Notes: generated from the sequence alone by a model not told the origin. 64,000 bases of DNA from Paucidesulfovibrio sp050251775 (GCA_050251775.1 JBFWMD010000005.1:16079-80078), one strand, 5' to 3'. Shown: positions 25,352 through 34,484, counted from the stretch's first letter. Numbers and translations: made by a program.

Positions 25352-25999
25352 ATGCAGATCATCGCGGCCAACGCCACCCAGGCCGCCGCCGAGCAGGCGT
25401 CCAACAGCACTTCGGCCCTGGCCGGGGATGTTGCGCTCAAGGCCGCGTCCCTCCCCGCGCCCGCTGTGGAAGGCGCGGGCCATGCGCTCACCGGAGCAGC
25501 CCAGACCGCCGCACCGGCTGCGGATGTCGTCTCCTCGACTCTGCCTGGCTTGAGTCAGCCGCTTATTGATCCCGCAGCGGCGCACACGGGCGTCCTGGGC
25601 ACGGTGGACCCGAGCACCACTGGCTCCTTGCTCGACTCCGGCCATTCCCTCTTGGGAACCTCCCTGATCACGGCGGCGTATCTCTGCTTGATCCTGGGTG
25701 CAATCTTTCTGGCGGTCTGGTTGCTGCGCCGCTATGGCCCGGCTTCCATCGCCCGGACCAAGGGACCGGACAATCCGAGTCTCATCGGGCGGCTGATGCT
25801 CGGCCCGAAGCAGAGCGTTTGCGTCGTGCGCGTGCATGGGCGCAACTTGGTTCTCGGCGTCACCGAGAACCGCATCAACCTTTTGGCCGAAACCGACACT
25901 CCGGCCGGACGTTGCTACGAGGAAGAGGACGAAGATGAATTCACCCGTTTCGCGGAAGAGCTGGCCGAGAAGCGTAAAGACGTTCCTGACGGCGTCTAG
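25352..25999 (+). CDS. fliO: Flagellar biosynthesis protein FliO
   Basis: This protein of about 215 residues has a long Ala-rich, periplasm-like N-terminus (about 1-105), one membrane segment (about 108-130; TAAYLCLILGAIFLAVWLL in part), and a cytoplasmic SpoA-like strand region (KQSVCVVRVHGRNLVLGVT). FliO helps assemble the FliP ring. The start is uncertain: ATG at 25352, or a TTG at 25337 that overlaps fliN. The fliP start lies 65 bp inside its 3' end. Confidence 0.85.
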   Translation: MQIIAANATQAAAEQASNSTSALAGDVALKAASLPAPAVEGAGHALTGAAQTAAPAADVVSSTLPGLSQPLIDPAAAHTGVLGTVDPSTTGSLLDSGHSLLGTSLITAAYLCLILGAIFLAVWLLRRYGPASIARTKGPDNPSLIGRLMLGPKQSVCVVRVHGRNLVLGVTENRINLLAETDTPAGRCYEEEDEDEFTRFAEELAEKRKDVPDGV

Positions 26000-26723
26000 C
26001 TTCCTGGTCGCGGGCCTTTTGCTGGCCTTCCCGGCTGCCGCGCAAACCATTCCGACCCTGACCATGGAGCTTGCCGCTGGTCAGGCCGAACCGCAAAAGG
26101 TCTCCGTTCTGCTGGAGATCCTCTTCCTGCTGACGGTTCTGTCCATGGCCCCGGCCATTGTGCTGACCATGACCTCGTTCACCCGGATCATCATCGTCTT
26201 CCACTTCCTGCGTCAGGCCATGGGCACGCAGCAGATGCCCCCGAACCAGATTCTCGCCAGTCTGGCCATTTTCATGACCGTTGTGATCATGATGCCCGTG
26301 GGCAAGGCTGTGAATGACACCGCGCTCCAGCCGTACCTCAACGAGGAGATCGGTTTTGACGAGGCCCTGGACAGGGCGCAGATTCCGGTGCGCGAATTCC
26401 TCTTCAAGCACACCCGGGAAAAGGACCTCTCCATTTTCTACTCCATCACCAAGATGGAGCGGCCCCAGAACAAGGACGAGGTCCCCACTGTGATGCTGGT
26501 GGCCGCCTTTACCATCAGCGAGTTGAAAACCGGCTTCACCATCGGCTTCCTGATCTACATCCCGTTCCTGATTCTGGACATGGTGGTGGCTTCGATTCTG
26601 CTTTCCATGGGCATGATGATGCTTCCGCCCGTAATGATCTCGCTGCCATTCAAGATTCTACTATTTATTCTTGTGGACGGATGGAGCCTGCTGGTGGGGT
26701 CTATAGTGAACACTTTTGCCTGA
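25935..26723 (+). CDS. fliP: Flagellar export apparatus protein FliP
   Basis: This 262-residue inner-membrane protein has a cleavable signal peptide (VKTFLTASSFLVAGLLLAFP, then AAAQT) as in other FliP proteins. The mature part has four membrane segments and the conserved SFTRIIIVFHFLRQAMGTQQ and MMLPPVMISLPFK regions. It forms the FliPQR export gate. GAGGACGAAG precedes the ATG at 25935, placing the start within fliO in another frame. Confidence 0.95.
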   Translation: MNSPVSRKSWPRSVKTFLTASSFLVAGLLLAFPAAAQTIPTLTMELAAGQAEPQKVSVLLEILFLLTVLSMAPAIVLTMTSFTRIIIVFHFLRQAMGTQQMPPNQILASLAIFMTVVIMMPVGKAVNDTALQPYLNEEIGFDEALDRAQIPVREFLFKHTREKDLSIFYSITKMERPQNKDEVPTVMLVAAFTISELKTGFTIGFLIYIPFLILDMVVASILLSMGMMMLPPVMISLPFKILLFILVDGWSLLVGSIVNTFA

Positions 26724-26754
26724 CGTTGCCCGATAACCACAGGAGAGCTGCGTC

Positions 26755-27024
26755 ATGACGCCGGAATTCATCGTTGGTTTCGCCAGACAGGCCATTGAGA
26801 TTACCCTGACCATTTCTCTGCCCATGCTCGGCATCGGCATGATTGTCGGCATCCTGGTCAGCGTGATTCAGGCGGCCACCCAGATTCAGGAAATGACCCT
26901 GACCATGGTTCCCAAGATCGTGGCCATTTTCCTGGCGCTGATCATTTCCTTTCCATGGATCATGGACAAGATGGTCTCGTATACGCGGGACATCTTTTTG
27001 AATCTCCCGACGTATATCCGCTGA
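26755..27024 (+). CDS. fliQ: Flagellar export apparatus protein FliQ
   Basis: This 89-residue protein has two membrane segments forming a hairpin (about 15-40 and 50-75), with ATQIQEMTLTMVPKI between them, a FliQ signature. It packs around FliP in the export gate. AGGAGAGCTGCGTC precedes the ATG. It is the last gene of this operon: fliR and flhB do not follow, and the convergent rlmB gene comes next. Confidence 0.94.
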   Translation: MTPEFIVGFARQAIEITLTISLPMLGIGMIVGILVSVIQAATQIQEMTLTMVPKIVAIFLALIISFPWIMDKMVSYTRDIFLNLPTYIR

Positions 27025-27098
27025 TATCGTCACGTTGTTTTTGTTGTTTTGCAATAGGTTGTGAATCGAATCCCGACGATATTTGAATCGTCACCCAG

Positions 27099-27899
27099 CT
27101 ATTTCCCGGTCGCCTGCAGGGCGAAAAGCGTCATCAGCGCGGAGCCGGCGGACGAAACGTTCAGCGAGTCGAATTCCCGCGCAAAGGGAATGTGCAGGGT
27201 TCTGCCGCAGGCCTTGACCACTCCGGGGCGCACCCCTTTTTCCTCGTTGCCCAGCACCAGCGCAGCGGGAAGATACAGGCGGACTTTCGGGTCAAAGACG
27301 TTCTCCGAGGTTTCCGACATTCCGGCGCAGTAGGTGTTCCAGCCTCGGTCCGCGAAGAGGTCCACGGCGCGGGCCACGTTGACCACCTTGACCACGGGCA
27401 GCAGGTTCAGGGCTCCGGCGCTGGCCTTGATGGCTCCGGCACCGATGTACGCACCCTCGTGCTGAGGAACCACGATTCCGGCCCCGCCCAGGGCGTAGAG
27501 CGTTCGCGCCAGCGCACCCACGTTTCCCGTGTCCTGAACGCGGTCGAGAATCAGCACCAGGGGCAGGGGGGCTTTCAGGCCGCCTTCCAGCAGCGTTTCC
27601 ATTTCCGCGTATTCCAGGCCGGAAACCTGGGCCACAACGCCCTGGTGCGCCCCCCGGAAAAGCCGGTCCAGGCTGGCCGAGTCCACGAACTTGTAGCGAA
27701 CGCCTGTTTCGGCGCAGAGGTCCACGATGGCCCCGATCTTCGCATCCATCCTGCCTTTGCGCAGGTTCACAAGGTCCACACGACCCGGCGCGCTTCGGAG
27801 CAGTTCGGCCACGGGCTTTCTGCCGGCCACATAGTTCTTGTCACCTTTTCCCTGGTCCGCACCATTTTGCGTCCCATTCTCGGCCCTGGTCTCTGGCAT
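27099..27899 (-). CDS. rlmB: TrmH-family rRNA 2'-O-methyltransferase (RlmB-like)
   Basis: This 266-residue SPOUT methyltransferase has an N-terminal substrate-binding domain (YVAGRKPVAELL; HQGVVAQVS) and the knotted SAM domain with ILDRVQDTGNVGALART, LVLGNEEKGV and LNVSSAGSALMTLF. Family members methylate G2251 of 23S rRNA or similar sites; exact specificity is inference. GGAG precedes the ATG at 27899, preferred over an upstream in-frame ATG at 27926. It faces fliQ tail to tail without an obvious terminator between. Confidence 0.88.
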   Translation of the reverse strand: MPETRAENGTQNGADQGKGDKNYVAGRKPVAELLRSAPGRVDLVNLRKGRMDAKIGAIVDLCAETGVRYKFVDSASLDRLFRGAHQGVVAQVSGLEYAEMETLLEGGLKAPLPLVLILDRVQDTGNVGALARTLYALGGAGIVVPQHEGAYIGAGAIKASAGALNLLPVVKVVNVARAVDLFADRGWNTYCAGMSETSENVFDPKVRLYLPAALVLGNEEKGVRPGVVKACGRTLHIPFAREFDSLNVSSAGSALMTLFALQATGK

Positions 27900-28080
27900 T
27901 TTTTCTCCAGTTAATAATTTCGGCATGTTGGCTTCTTTTCATTTTTCACGATCCATTCTACCCTGCACGCGCTTCCTGTCCAGGGATGCGCACATCTCTT
28001 AGAAAATGTCTAGATTTGTCTTGTCACCCGGTATAAAATATGCTTCAGAGCATGGAACGGCAACACTTGCGGAGGTCTCC

Positions 28081-29715
28081 TTGTCTTATTTGGCTGCCAG
28101 ATGCTTTGCCTGGGCCATGTGGATCGTGGTCATCGTCACGGTTCTGGTTTCTTGTGCCCAGAAGAACCCTTCCCCGGTGATTGACACCGTCAAGGATCCG
28201 TCTTCGTTGATCATGACCGAGGACGCCGAACCCCTTGACCCGGAACTCAGCGCCGAGCCCACGGATGGCGGCGAACTTACCTCCAGCGAACGTTCCATCT
28301 TTTTTTCCAGAAACGGCATCTTCTTCGATCTCGACCTGCACAACACCAAGGAAGTCGAGCATTTCTTCACGTATTTCACCCACCGCGCCCGGGGAACCTT
28401 TGAAAAGTGGCTGAAGCGCGCTGAAACCAACCTGCCCATGGTCCGCGAGGTCTTCACCAAGTATGGCCTTCCGCAGGATCTGGTGCTTCTGCCATTCGCC
28501 GAGAGCGGCTACAACGTCAAGGCTTATTCCTGGGCGGGCGCGGGCGGACTCTGGCAGTTCATGCCCTATACGGGTCGCAAGTACGGCCTGCGCGTGGATT
28601 GGTGGATTGATGAGCGCCGCGACCCCTATCTGGCCACGGACGCGGCCGCGCGCTATCTCAAGGACCTCCACGACCTCTTCGGTGACTGGCATCTGGCGCT
28701 CGCGGCCTACAATGCGGGCGAGGGTAAGATCAAGCGCGCAGTGGACGCCCTGGATGTGGACGGCTTCTTTGAACTCGCGGACAACAACAACCGCCTCTCT
28801 CACAAGGCCAAGCTGCGCCGCGAAACCTTGCAATACGTGCCGAAATTTATTGCTATTTCCAAGATCTTCCAGAATCTGGAAGCGCTGGGCTTTGAATCGG
28901 TGAGCTGGTCCGAGGCTCCGGAGCTGGAGGACGTCAAGGTTCCCGGAGGCACGGATCTCCTGGCTCTGGCCCAGGCGGGCGGCATGAAGTGGGCTGACTT
29001 CCACGCTCTGAACCCTTGCTACCGCCGCCAGGTCAGCCCGCCTAAGGCCGTGACCACCGCGCACCTGCCCAAGGACAAGGCCCCGGCCATGCTCGCCTAT
29101 CTCAAGGACGCCCCGACCCGACCCTATGCCGGGTATCAGGCCTACCGCGTGCGCAATGGCGACTCCTGGTGGGGCATTTCCAAACGGTTCGGCGTGCCCA
29201 TCACCATCCTGAAGAAGGTCAACAACCGCAACAGCAATACCCTGCATCCCGGACAGATGGTTATGGTTCCCGGTGCGGGGGCGGCCGAGGCGGTGGCTTC
29301 CGCTGGCGGGGGCGACAACGAGCAGGCCAGCCGTCAAACCAAGACCAGGAAGGTCGCCCAGTCCCGAAGCAATTACGTGATCCAGTCCGGTGATACCCTC
29401 TGGGATATCGCCAAGCGCTATAATGTCAGCGTGCGCACTTTGCAGCAGGCCAATGGACTGACCCAGCGCAGCACGCTCAAGGCCGGGCAGCGTCTGTACA
29501 TTCCGGACCCCACGGGCAGCACCCAGCGGGTGGCCAAGGGCGAAGCCGAAACCGTGCACGCGGAACTGGTGCGCTACAAGGTCCGCCGGGGCGACACCCT
29601 TTCCGCCATTGCCCGCAAGTTCGGCGTGAGCATCGACCAGATCCGTTCCTGGAACAAGATGGGCAATAAGAACACGATCTTTGCAAATCAAGTGCTCAAG
29701 GTTTACGTGCCCTGA
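28081..29715 (+). CDS. MltD-like lytic transglycosylase lipoprotein with three LysM domains
   Basis: This 544-residue envelope enzyme would cut peptidoglycan glycan strands. The start is the TTG at 28081, preceded by GGAGG; it yields a lipoprotein signal ending in LVSC. The SLT/GH23 domain (about 120-260) has the catalytic Glu at about 142 (LPFAESGYN), GGLWQFMP and ALAAYNAGEGK. Three LysM repeats start near residues 355 (YRVRNGDSWW), 431 (YVIQSGDTLW) and 498 (YKVRRGDTLS). A terminator follows. Confidence 0.93.
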   Translation: MSYLAARCFAWAMWIVVIVTVLVSCAQKNPSPVIDTVKDPSSLIMTEDAEPLDPELSAEPTDGGELTSSERSIFFSRNGIFFDLDLHNTKEVEHFFTYFTHRARGTFEKWLKRAETNLPMVREVFTKYGLPQDLVLLPFAESGYNVKAYSWAGAGGLWQFMPYTGRKYGLRVDWWIDERRDPYLATDAAARYLKDLHDLFGDWHLALAAYNAGEGKIKRAVDALDVDGFFELADNNNRLSHKAKLRRETLQYVPKFIAISKIFQNLEALGFESVSWSEAPELEDVKVPGGTDLLALAQAGGMKWADFHALNPCYRRQVSPPKAVTTAHLPKDKAPAMLAYLKDAPTRPYAGYQAYRVRNGDSWWGISKRFGVPITILKKVNNRNSNTLHPGQMVMVPGAGAAEAVASAGGGDNEQASRQTKTRKVAQSRSNYVIQSGDTLWDIAKRYNVSVRTLQQANGLTQRSTLKAGQRLYIPDPTGSTQRVAKGEAETVHAELVRYKVRRGDTLSAIARKFGVSIDQIRSWNKMGNKNTIFANQVLKVYVP

Positions 29716-29736
29716 TCGCCACCTTCCCCGAATAAT

Positions 29737-29769
29737 AAAAGCCGGCTTGCTTGCGCAGCCGGCTTTTTT
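29737..29769. terminator. Bidirectional terminator between lytic transglycosylase gene and aroE
   Basis: AAAAGCCGGCT pairs with AGCCGGCTTTTTT around a nine-base loop. The T-run serves the rightward gene and the A-run serves leftward aroE. Confidence 0.9.
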
Positions 29770-29795
29770 GTCTTCATGTGCTTTTGCGGAGGCGA

Positions 29796-30605
29796 CTATG
29801 CCGTGCCGAGCCGCTGGAGCAGCACGGCTCGGGCCGCATCCGCATCCAGTTCCGCCCCGGTCCAGAGCTTGAACTGCTTCAATCCTTGGTGCAGGAACAT
29901 TTCCAGGCCGGACACGGTGGTGCACCCGCTTTGTTTCGCCGCAAGTAAAAGCCGCGTCTTCAATGGGTTATAGACCAGGTCAAAGACCACGGTCCCGGTT
30001 GGCAGGGAGTTCAGAGGCCAAGGGTTCTCCGCTTCAAGGTGTCCGGTCATACCCAGGGGCGTGCAATTCACCAACACATCGGGCGGGTTCTTGTGCCGCT
30101 CTCCCCATTCCACTACATGCACGCCAAATTCCCTGGCCAGGGCATCGGCTTTTTCCCGCGAGCGGTTCGTGACTCCAACCCACTCCACGCCAAGGCCGTT
30201 CAGGGCCGCCACAGCCGCTCTGGCCGCGCCTCCGGCTCCCAGCACCAGTCCTGTCCGAAACGTGCGCCCAAGCTGTTGTAGGGGTACGAGACAGCCTGTC
30301 ACGTCCGTGTTCGTGCCCTTGAGCAATCCCCGGTCCCAGAGCAGGGTATTCACCGCGCCCACGGCCCTGGCCTTGCTCGAAACCCGGTCCAGCAGCGGCA
30401 TGATGGCCTGCTTGTGCGGTATGGTCACGCTCAGGCCGAGGATCTTGTCCTCGCGCATCCTGCCCACGAACCGCGCCAAGTCCTCGGAGGGCGTGTCCCA
30501 GGCATCGTAGCGGGCATCCAGGCCGATTTGAGCGAATCCCCAGTTGTGCAGCACAGGGCTGAGCGTGTGGCCGAGGGGGTGGCCGATGATGCCGTATTGA
30601 TTCAT
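29796..30605 (-). CDS. aroE: Shikimate dehydrogenase
   Basis: This 269-residue enzyme reduces 3-dehydroshikimate with NADPH in aromatic amino acid synthesis. It shows the shikimate-binding GHPLGHTLSPVLHN, the catalytic Lys in TIPHKQAI, NTDVTGC, the dinucleotide-binding GAGGAARAAV, NRS in the NADP loop, NCTPLGM and SGLEMFLHQG. The start ATG at 30605 is preceded by CGGAGGAACC; an upstream in-frame extension was rejected. It ends close to a shared terminator. Confidence 0.96.
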   Translation of the reverse strand: MNQYGIIGHPLGHTLSPVLHNWGFAQIGLDARYDAWDTPSEDLARFVGRMREDKILGLSVTIPHKQAIMPLLDRVSSKARAVGAVNTLLWDRGLLKGTNTDVTGCLVPLQQLGRTFRTGLVLGAGGAARAAVAALNGLGVEWVGVTNRSREKADALAREFGVHVVEWGERHKNPPDVLVNCTPLGMTGHLEAENPWPLNSLPTGTVVFDLVYNPLKTRLLLAAKQSGCTTVSGLEMFLHQGLKQFKLWTGAELDADAARAVLLQRLGTA

Positions 30606-30718
30606 GGTTCCTCCGGTGGGGCGGTGCGAGATGATTCCTGCATAGCCGAGAGCGGATCGCTTTGCCAGATGTTCGCCTGCTTGCTCTTGCATTGTCACAA
30701 TTTTCGTATGCCCGAACG

Positions 30719-30756
30719 GAAAAGGGGCCGGAACGTGTTCACGCTCCGGCCCCTTT
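30719..30756 (-). terminator. Terminator of the vor operon
   Basis: AAAGGGGCCGGA pairs with TCCGGCCCCTTT with a twelve-base loop. On the minus strand the hairpin is followed by TTCC after the TTT. It lies 18 bp beyond the gamma-subunit stop and may also shield aroE's leader from read-through. Confidence 0.8.
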
Positions 30757-30773
30757 GGTTCGCCTGGGAGTCT

Positions 30774-31319
30774 TCAGCCCACGTGGGCCGCGCCCGCCTC
30801 AATGGCCTGGGCGTTCATGGGGATCAGCTTGGCATAATGCGGGGAGATCACGTTGGGCAGGCTCTCAATGGCCGCCTGAACCGGGATGACGCCCGTGGCC
30901 TGGAGATAGGCGCCGATGGCTACCATGTTGGCCATGCGGGTATTGCCGATCTTGTCCGCGATCTCGTTGGCCGGGACCAGCACGGTTTTGACGCGGTCCG
31001 GTTCCACGAGGTTCGGGTCCACCAGGGAGGAGTTGATGATCTGCACGCCACCATCCTGCAAGCGGGGCTGGAACTTGTCCAGGGACGGGCGGTTCATGAT
31101 GATCAGGCTCTTGGGCCGGTGGATGATGGGGGAGCCGATGTCCTCGCTGGAGAGGACCACGGTGCAGTTGGCCGTGCCGCCGCGCATTTCCGGGCCGTAA
31201 ACCGGAATGTAGGTCACGTTCAGCCCCTGGTTCATGCCCGCATAGGCCAGCAGGTTTCCGATGAGCATGACGCCTTGGCCGCCGAATCCGGCGATGATCG
31301 CGTCGAGATACTTGGCCAT
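30774..31319 (-). CDS. 2-oxoacid:ferredoxin oxidoreductase, gamma subunit
   Basis: This 181-residue subunit has the gamma-domain motif AGFGGQGVMLIGNLL and PVYGPEMRGGTANC. It caps the four-subunit ketoacid oxidoreductase that oxidatively decarboxylates a 2-oxoacid to acyl-CoA with ferredoxin as acceptor. The start overlaps the beta-subunit stop (TGATG). It is the last gene of the delta-alpha-beta-gamma operon. Confidence 0.93.
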   Translation of the reverse strand: MAKYLDAIIAGFGGQGVMLIGNLLAYAGMNQGLNVTYIPVYGPEMRGGTANCTVVLSSEDIGSPIIHRPKSLIIMNRPSLDKFQPRLQDGGVQIINSSLVDPNLVEPDRVKTVLVPANEIADKIGNTRMANMVAIGAYLQATGVIPVQAAIESLPNVISPHYAKLIPMNAQAIEAGAAHVG

Positions 31320-32089
31320 CAGCAGGCGCCTCCTTCCTCGGTCAGGTCCTTGTACACGCCCAGCGGGAAGTAGGGGATCATTTCCTCGCCGATGCGTTCA
31401 TTGGCTTTGACCGGAGTCATTTTCCAGTTCGTGGGGCAGGCCGAGAGCAGTTCCACGAAACCGAAACCCAGGTTGTTGGTCTGGCATTCAAAGGCCTTGC
31501 GCAGGTACTTCTTGGCCGTGCGGATGTTCTTCACGCTGTCCAGGGAGCCGCGCGCGGCAAAGGCCACGCCGCCCAGCTGGGAGATGATCTCGGTCATTTT
31601 GATGGGCATGCCCTCGCGTTCGCGGCAGCGTCCGCCGGGGCAGGTGGTGGTCTTCTGGCCTACCAGGGTGGTGGGAGCCATCTGGCCGCCGGTCATGCCG
31701 TAGACCGTGTTGTTCACGAAGACCACGGCGATGCGTTCGCCCCGGTTGGCCGCGTGGATGATCTCGGCCATGCCGATGGAGGCCAGGTCGCCGTCGCCCT
31801 GGTAGGTGAAGACGAACTTGTCGCTGCGGGCGCGCTTGGCTCCTGTGGCCACTGCCGGAGCGCGGCCATGTGGCGCTTCCACGGCGTCCACGTTCAAGTA
31901 GTTGTAGAGAAACACCGAGCAGCCAATGGAGCCGATGAGCAGGGCTTTTTCCCGCAGTTGCATCTCGTCCAGCAGCTCGCCCACGAGCCGGTGGGCCACG
32001 CCGTGGTGGCAGCCCGGGCAGTAGTGCGTGGGGCGGTCGATGACGGATTCGGGCCGGTCGAAGACCAGTTTTTCATTCATGTTGGACAT
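31319..32089 (-). CDS. 2-oxoacid:ferredoxin oxidoreductase, beta (TPP-binding) subunit
   Basis: This 256-residue subunit binds thiamine diphosphate and an Fe-S cluster. It has YCPGCHHGVAH, HGRAPAVATGAKRA, the TPP motif YQGDGDLASIG, and NNTVYGMTGGQ. Ribosome binding site GGAGGG precedes it, inside the alpha-gene end, and the ATG directly follows the alpha stop. With the VorB-like alpha subunit this is likely a branched-chain 2-oxoacid enzyme, although 2-oxoglutarate cannot be excluded. Confidence 0.93.
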   Translation of the reverse strand: MSNMNEKLVFDRPESVIDRPTHYCPGCHHGVAHRLVGELLDEMQLREKALLIGSIGCSVFLYNYLNVDAVEAPHGRAPAVATGAKRARSDKFVFTYQGDGDLASIGMAEIIHAANRGERIAVVFVNNTVYGMTGGQMAPTTLVGQKTTTCPGGRCREREGMPIKMTEIISQLGGVAFAARGSLDSVKNIRTAKKYLRKAFECQTNNLGFGFVELLSACPTNWKMTPVKANERIGEEMIPYFPLGVYKDLTEEGGAC

Positions 32090-33148
32090 TTATTTACCCT
32101 CCAGGCACTTGAGGATCGGCTCCTCGAATTCGTCCGGGGTGGGCAGGTTGCCGGGGTAGATGGCGAAGAACTCCGAATCCGCCACCGTGCGGATGGAAAG
32201 CCGCACGTCATCCACCATCTGGCCGAGGTTATGCTCGACAGTAAGGAAGCGTTTGCCCGCCTTGGCCATTTCCAGCAGCGGGGCCGCCGGGAATGGATAG
32301 AGCGTGATGGGCCGGAACAGACCAACCTTGTGCCCGGCCTTGCGCAGCTTGCGCACGGCGGTTTTGGCGATACGGCCGATGGAGCCGTAGGCGCAGACAA
32401 TGAGTTCGGCGTCTTCGGTTTCAAAGGTTTCGTATTCGATTTCGCCCTGCATGGACTCGTACTTGGCCTGGAGGTACTGGTTCTGCCCGGCCAGTGCGCC
32501 TTCTTCCAAGAACAGGGACTTGATCAACCGCTTTTCCCGATTCAGCGCGCCGTCCAGACGCCAGTCCGCGCCTTCTTCGTCGCCCGGAATCTCGGGCTGC
32601 CAGGGGTCGATGGGTTCCTTCATCTGTCCGAGAATGGCGTCCCCCAGGATCAGCACCGGGTTGCGGTACTTGAAGGCCATGTCAAAGGCCTTGACGGTCA
32701 GGTCGTAGGCTTCCTGGCCCGTGGCCGGAGCGTAGACCAGCAGGCGGTAGTCGCCGTGCCCGCCGCCACGCGTGGACTGGTAGTAGTCGCCCTGGGCTGG
32801 CCCGATGTCGCCCAGGCCCGGACCGCCCCGGTTCATGTTCACGACCACGGCGGGGATGCCGCTGCCGGCCATGTAGGAAATGGCTTCCTGCTTGAGCGAG
32901 ATGCCAGGGGACGACGAAGAGGTCATGGAGCGCACGCCAGTGGCGCCCGCGCCGAGCAGCATGTTTGCGGCGGCCACTTCGGATTCGGCCTGCACGAACT
33001 CGCCGCCCGCGTCCACAATGGCCTGGGACATGAATTCAGGGATGTCGTTCTGCGGAGTAATGGGGTAGCCGAAGAAGCATTTGCATCCGGCTGCCAGTGC
33101 TCCGCGAGCAACGGCTTCGTTGCCCTTGATGAAAATCTTGTCTGCCAT
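32090..33148 (-). CDS. vorB: 2-oxoacid:ferredoxin oxidoreductase, alpha subunit (VorB-type)
   Basis: This 352-residue subunit resembles VorB of 3-methyl-2-oxobutanoate:ferredoxin oxidoreductase: FIKGNEAVARGALAAGC, GYPITPQNDIPEFM, MTSSSSPGISLKQE and RGGPGLGDIGPAQGDYYQ. The enzyme yields acyl-CoA, CO2 and reduced ferredoxin, here likely for branched-chain amino acid breakdown or synthesis. The ATG at 33148 follows GGGGGAGGACTG and overlaps the delta gene stop by one base. Confidence 0.92.
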   Translation of the reverse strand: MADKIFIKGNEAVARGALAAGCKCFFGYPITPQNDIPEFMSQAIVDAGGEFVQAESEVAAANMLLGAGATGVRSMTSSSSPGISLKQEAISYMAGSGIPAVVVNMNRGGPGLGDIGPAQGDYYQSTRGGGHGDYRLLVYAPATGQEAYDLTVKAFDMAFKYRNPVLILGDAILGQMKEPIDPWQPEIPGDEEGADWRLDGALNREKRLIKSLFLEEGALAGQNQYLQAKYESMQGEIEYETFETEDAELIVCAYGSIGRIAKTAVRKLRKAGHKVGLFRPITLYPFPAAPLLEMAKAGKRFLTVEHNLGQMVDDVRLSIRTVADSEFFAIYPGNLPTPDEFEEPILKCLEGK

Positions 33149-33384
33149 CAGTCCTCCCCCTTCTTGGCTTTCGGGGTCTTGTACACGCGGATGGCCAGGT
33201 CCGGGCAGATCAGCGCGCAGGAGCTGCATCCGGTGCATTTCTCCTTATCTTTGTCCGGGACTTCGGCGACCTTGTACCCGTTCTGGTTGAACCGCTCCGA
33301 CTGCACGATGATCTGCACGGGGCAGACCGTGGTACAGAGCAGACAACCTTTGCAACGGTCTTCCAATACTTCGATTCGGGACAT
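33148..33384 (-). CDS. 2-oxoacid:ferredoxin oxidoreductase, delta (2x[4Fe-4S]) subunit
   Basis: This 78-residue ferredoxin-type subunit has two CxxCxxCxxxCP motifs: CKGCLLCTTVCP near the N-terminus and CTGCSSCALICP near residue 55. It carries electrons from the TPP site to external ferredoxin. AGGAGG precedes the ATG at 33384. It is the first gene of the operon, 20 bp after queA, so queA could be cotranscribed with it. Confidence 0.93.
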   Translation of the reverse strand: MSRIEVLEDRCKGCLLCTTVCPVQIIVQSERFNQNGYKVAEVPDKDKEKCTGCSSCALICPDLAIRVYKTPKAKKGED

Positions 33385-33404
33385 CTTGCCCTCCTGTTGC
33401 AGCT

Positions 33405-34484
33405 TCAAGAAATGAGCATGGCATCCCCGTACGAAAAAAAACGAAATCCGTTACGGAGCGCCTCGCAGTAGGCATTGAGGGTGGATTCTCTTCCAGCTAA
33501 GGCCGAAACCATAATAAGAAGAGAAGACTCTGGCAAATGGAAATTCGTCAGCAGTTTATCCACCACGCGGAATTGGTATCCAGGGCGGATGAAGATATCT
33601 GTCATGCCCTTGTATGGGCCGATTTCTCCCAGGGCTCGGTGCATGCCTTCCAGGCTTCGTGCGCTGGTGGTTCCCACGGCAACCACGGGACGCCCCTCGT
33701 CTTTGGCCCGGCGAACGGCATCGGCCGTTTCACGTGGAACTTCGATGTATTCTTCGTGCATCACGTGGTTGCGGATGTCCGCCTCGCGCACCGGGCTGAA
33801 CGTCCCGTAGCCCACGTAGAGCGTGACTTCCGCCCACTCGCAGCCTTTCTCCAGCAAGCGTTGCCGGACTTCGGGCGTGAAGTGCAGCCCGGCTGTGGGC
33901 GCGGCCACGCTCCCGGCCTTGTCCTCCCGGGCGTAGACCGTTTGGTAGCGGCTCATGTCCTCATCCCCGGCCTCCCGGTGGATGTAGGGGGGCAGGGGCA
34001 TGCGTCCCTGGGATTCCACGATTTCCTTGAGATTGCCGCGCCAGAAGAGCGCCACGCGGCAGCGTCCGAATTCGGCGCGTTCAAGCACCCGCAGGGAGAG
34101 TCGCGCTCCGAGCCGGATCTCTTCCCCGACCTTGGGCGCCTTGGAAGCGCGCAGGAGTCCCCAGGCCTCGGCCACGCACTGGCCCGAGGCGTCCACGACC
34201 ACATCCAGCAGGGGCAGGGGGGTCAGCAGCAGAAATTCGACCTTGCCGCCCGTGGGTTTTTCACCAAAGAGCCGGGCCGGAATGACCTTGGAATTGTTAG
34301 CCACAAACAATGCTCCGGCGGACAACAGATCCGGAAGCTCCGCAAAGCGGCCGAGGCGTGTGTCGCCCGAAGCGCGGTCAAGCAAGAGCAGCCGGGAATC
34401 CTGGCGATGTTTCGCAGGGGTCTGGGCAATGCGATCTTCGGGCAGGTCGTAGGTGTAACTTTTCAGTTCATTGTCAGGGTGCAT
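33405..34484 (-). CDS. queA: S-adenosylmethionine:tRNA ribosyltransferase-isomerase
   Basis: This 359-residue enzyme moves the ribosyl group of SAM onto preQ1 in tRNA to form epoxyqueuosine. It shows YDLPEDRIAQTP, FVANNSKVIPARLFG, SVAAPTAGLHFTPE, LYVGYGTFSPVR, HEEYIEVP and TNFHLPESSLLMV-type (here TNFHLPESSLLIMVSALAG). The ATG at 34484 is preceded by TGGAGAGGTAGA. It is divergent from the MerR-like gene (115 bp between) and upstream of the vor operon. Confidence 0.96.
   Translation of the reverse strand: MHPDNELKSYTYDLPEDRIAQTPAKHRQDSRLLLLDRASGDTRLGRFAELPDLLSAGALFVANNSKVIPARLFGEKPTGGKVEFLLLTPLPLLDVVVDASGQCVAEAWGLLRASKAPKVGEEIRLGARLSLRVLERAEFGRCRVALFWRGNLKEIVESQGRMPLPPYIHREAGDEDMSRYQTVYAREDKAGSVAAPTAGLHFTPEVRQRLLEKGCEWAEVTLYVGYGTFSPVREADIRNHVMHEEYIEVPRETADAVRRAKDEGRPVVAVGTTSARSLEGMHRALGEIGPYKGMTDIFIRPGYQFRVVDKLLTNFHLPESSLLIMVSALAGRESTLNAYCEALRNGFRFFSYGDAMLIS

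Noticed and set aside
27050..27090. A tRNA T-arm-like sequence near 27060
   Set aside because: No acceptor or anticodon stem can be folded around it.
33726..33741. A 13/16 parS-like palindrome inside queA
   Set aside because: Three mismatches, position in coding sequence and overlap with conserved queA codons make chance likely.
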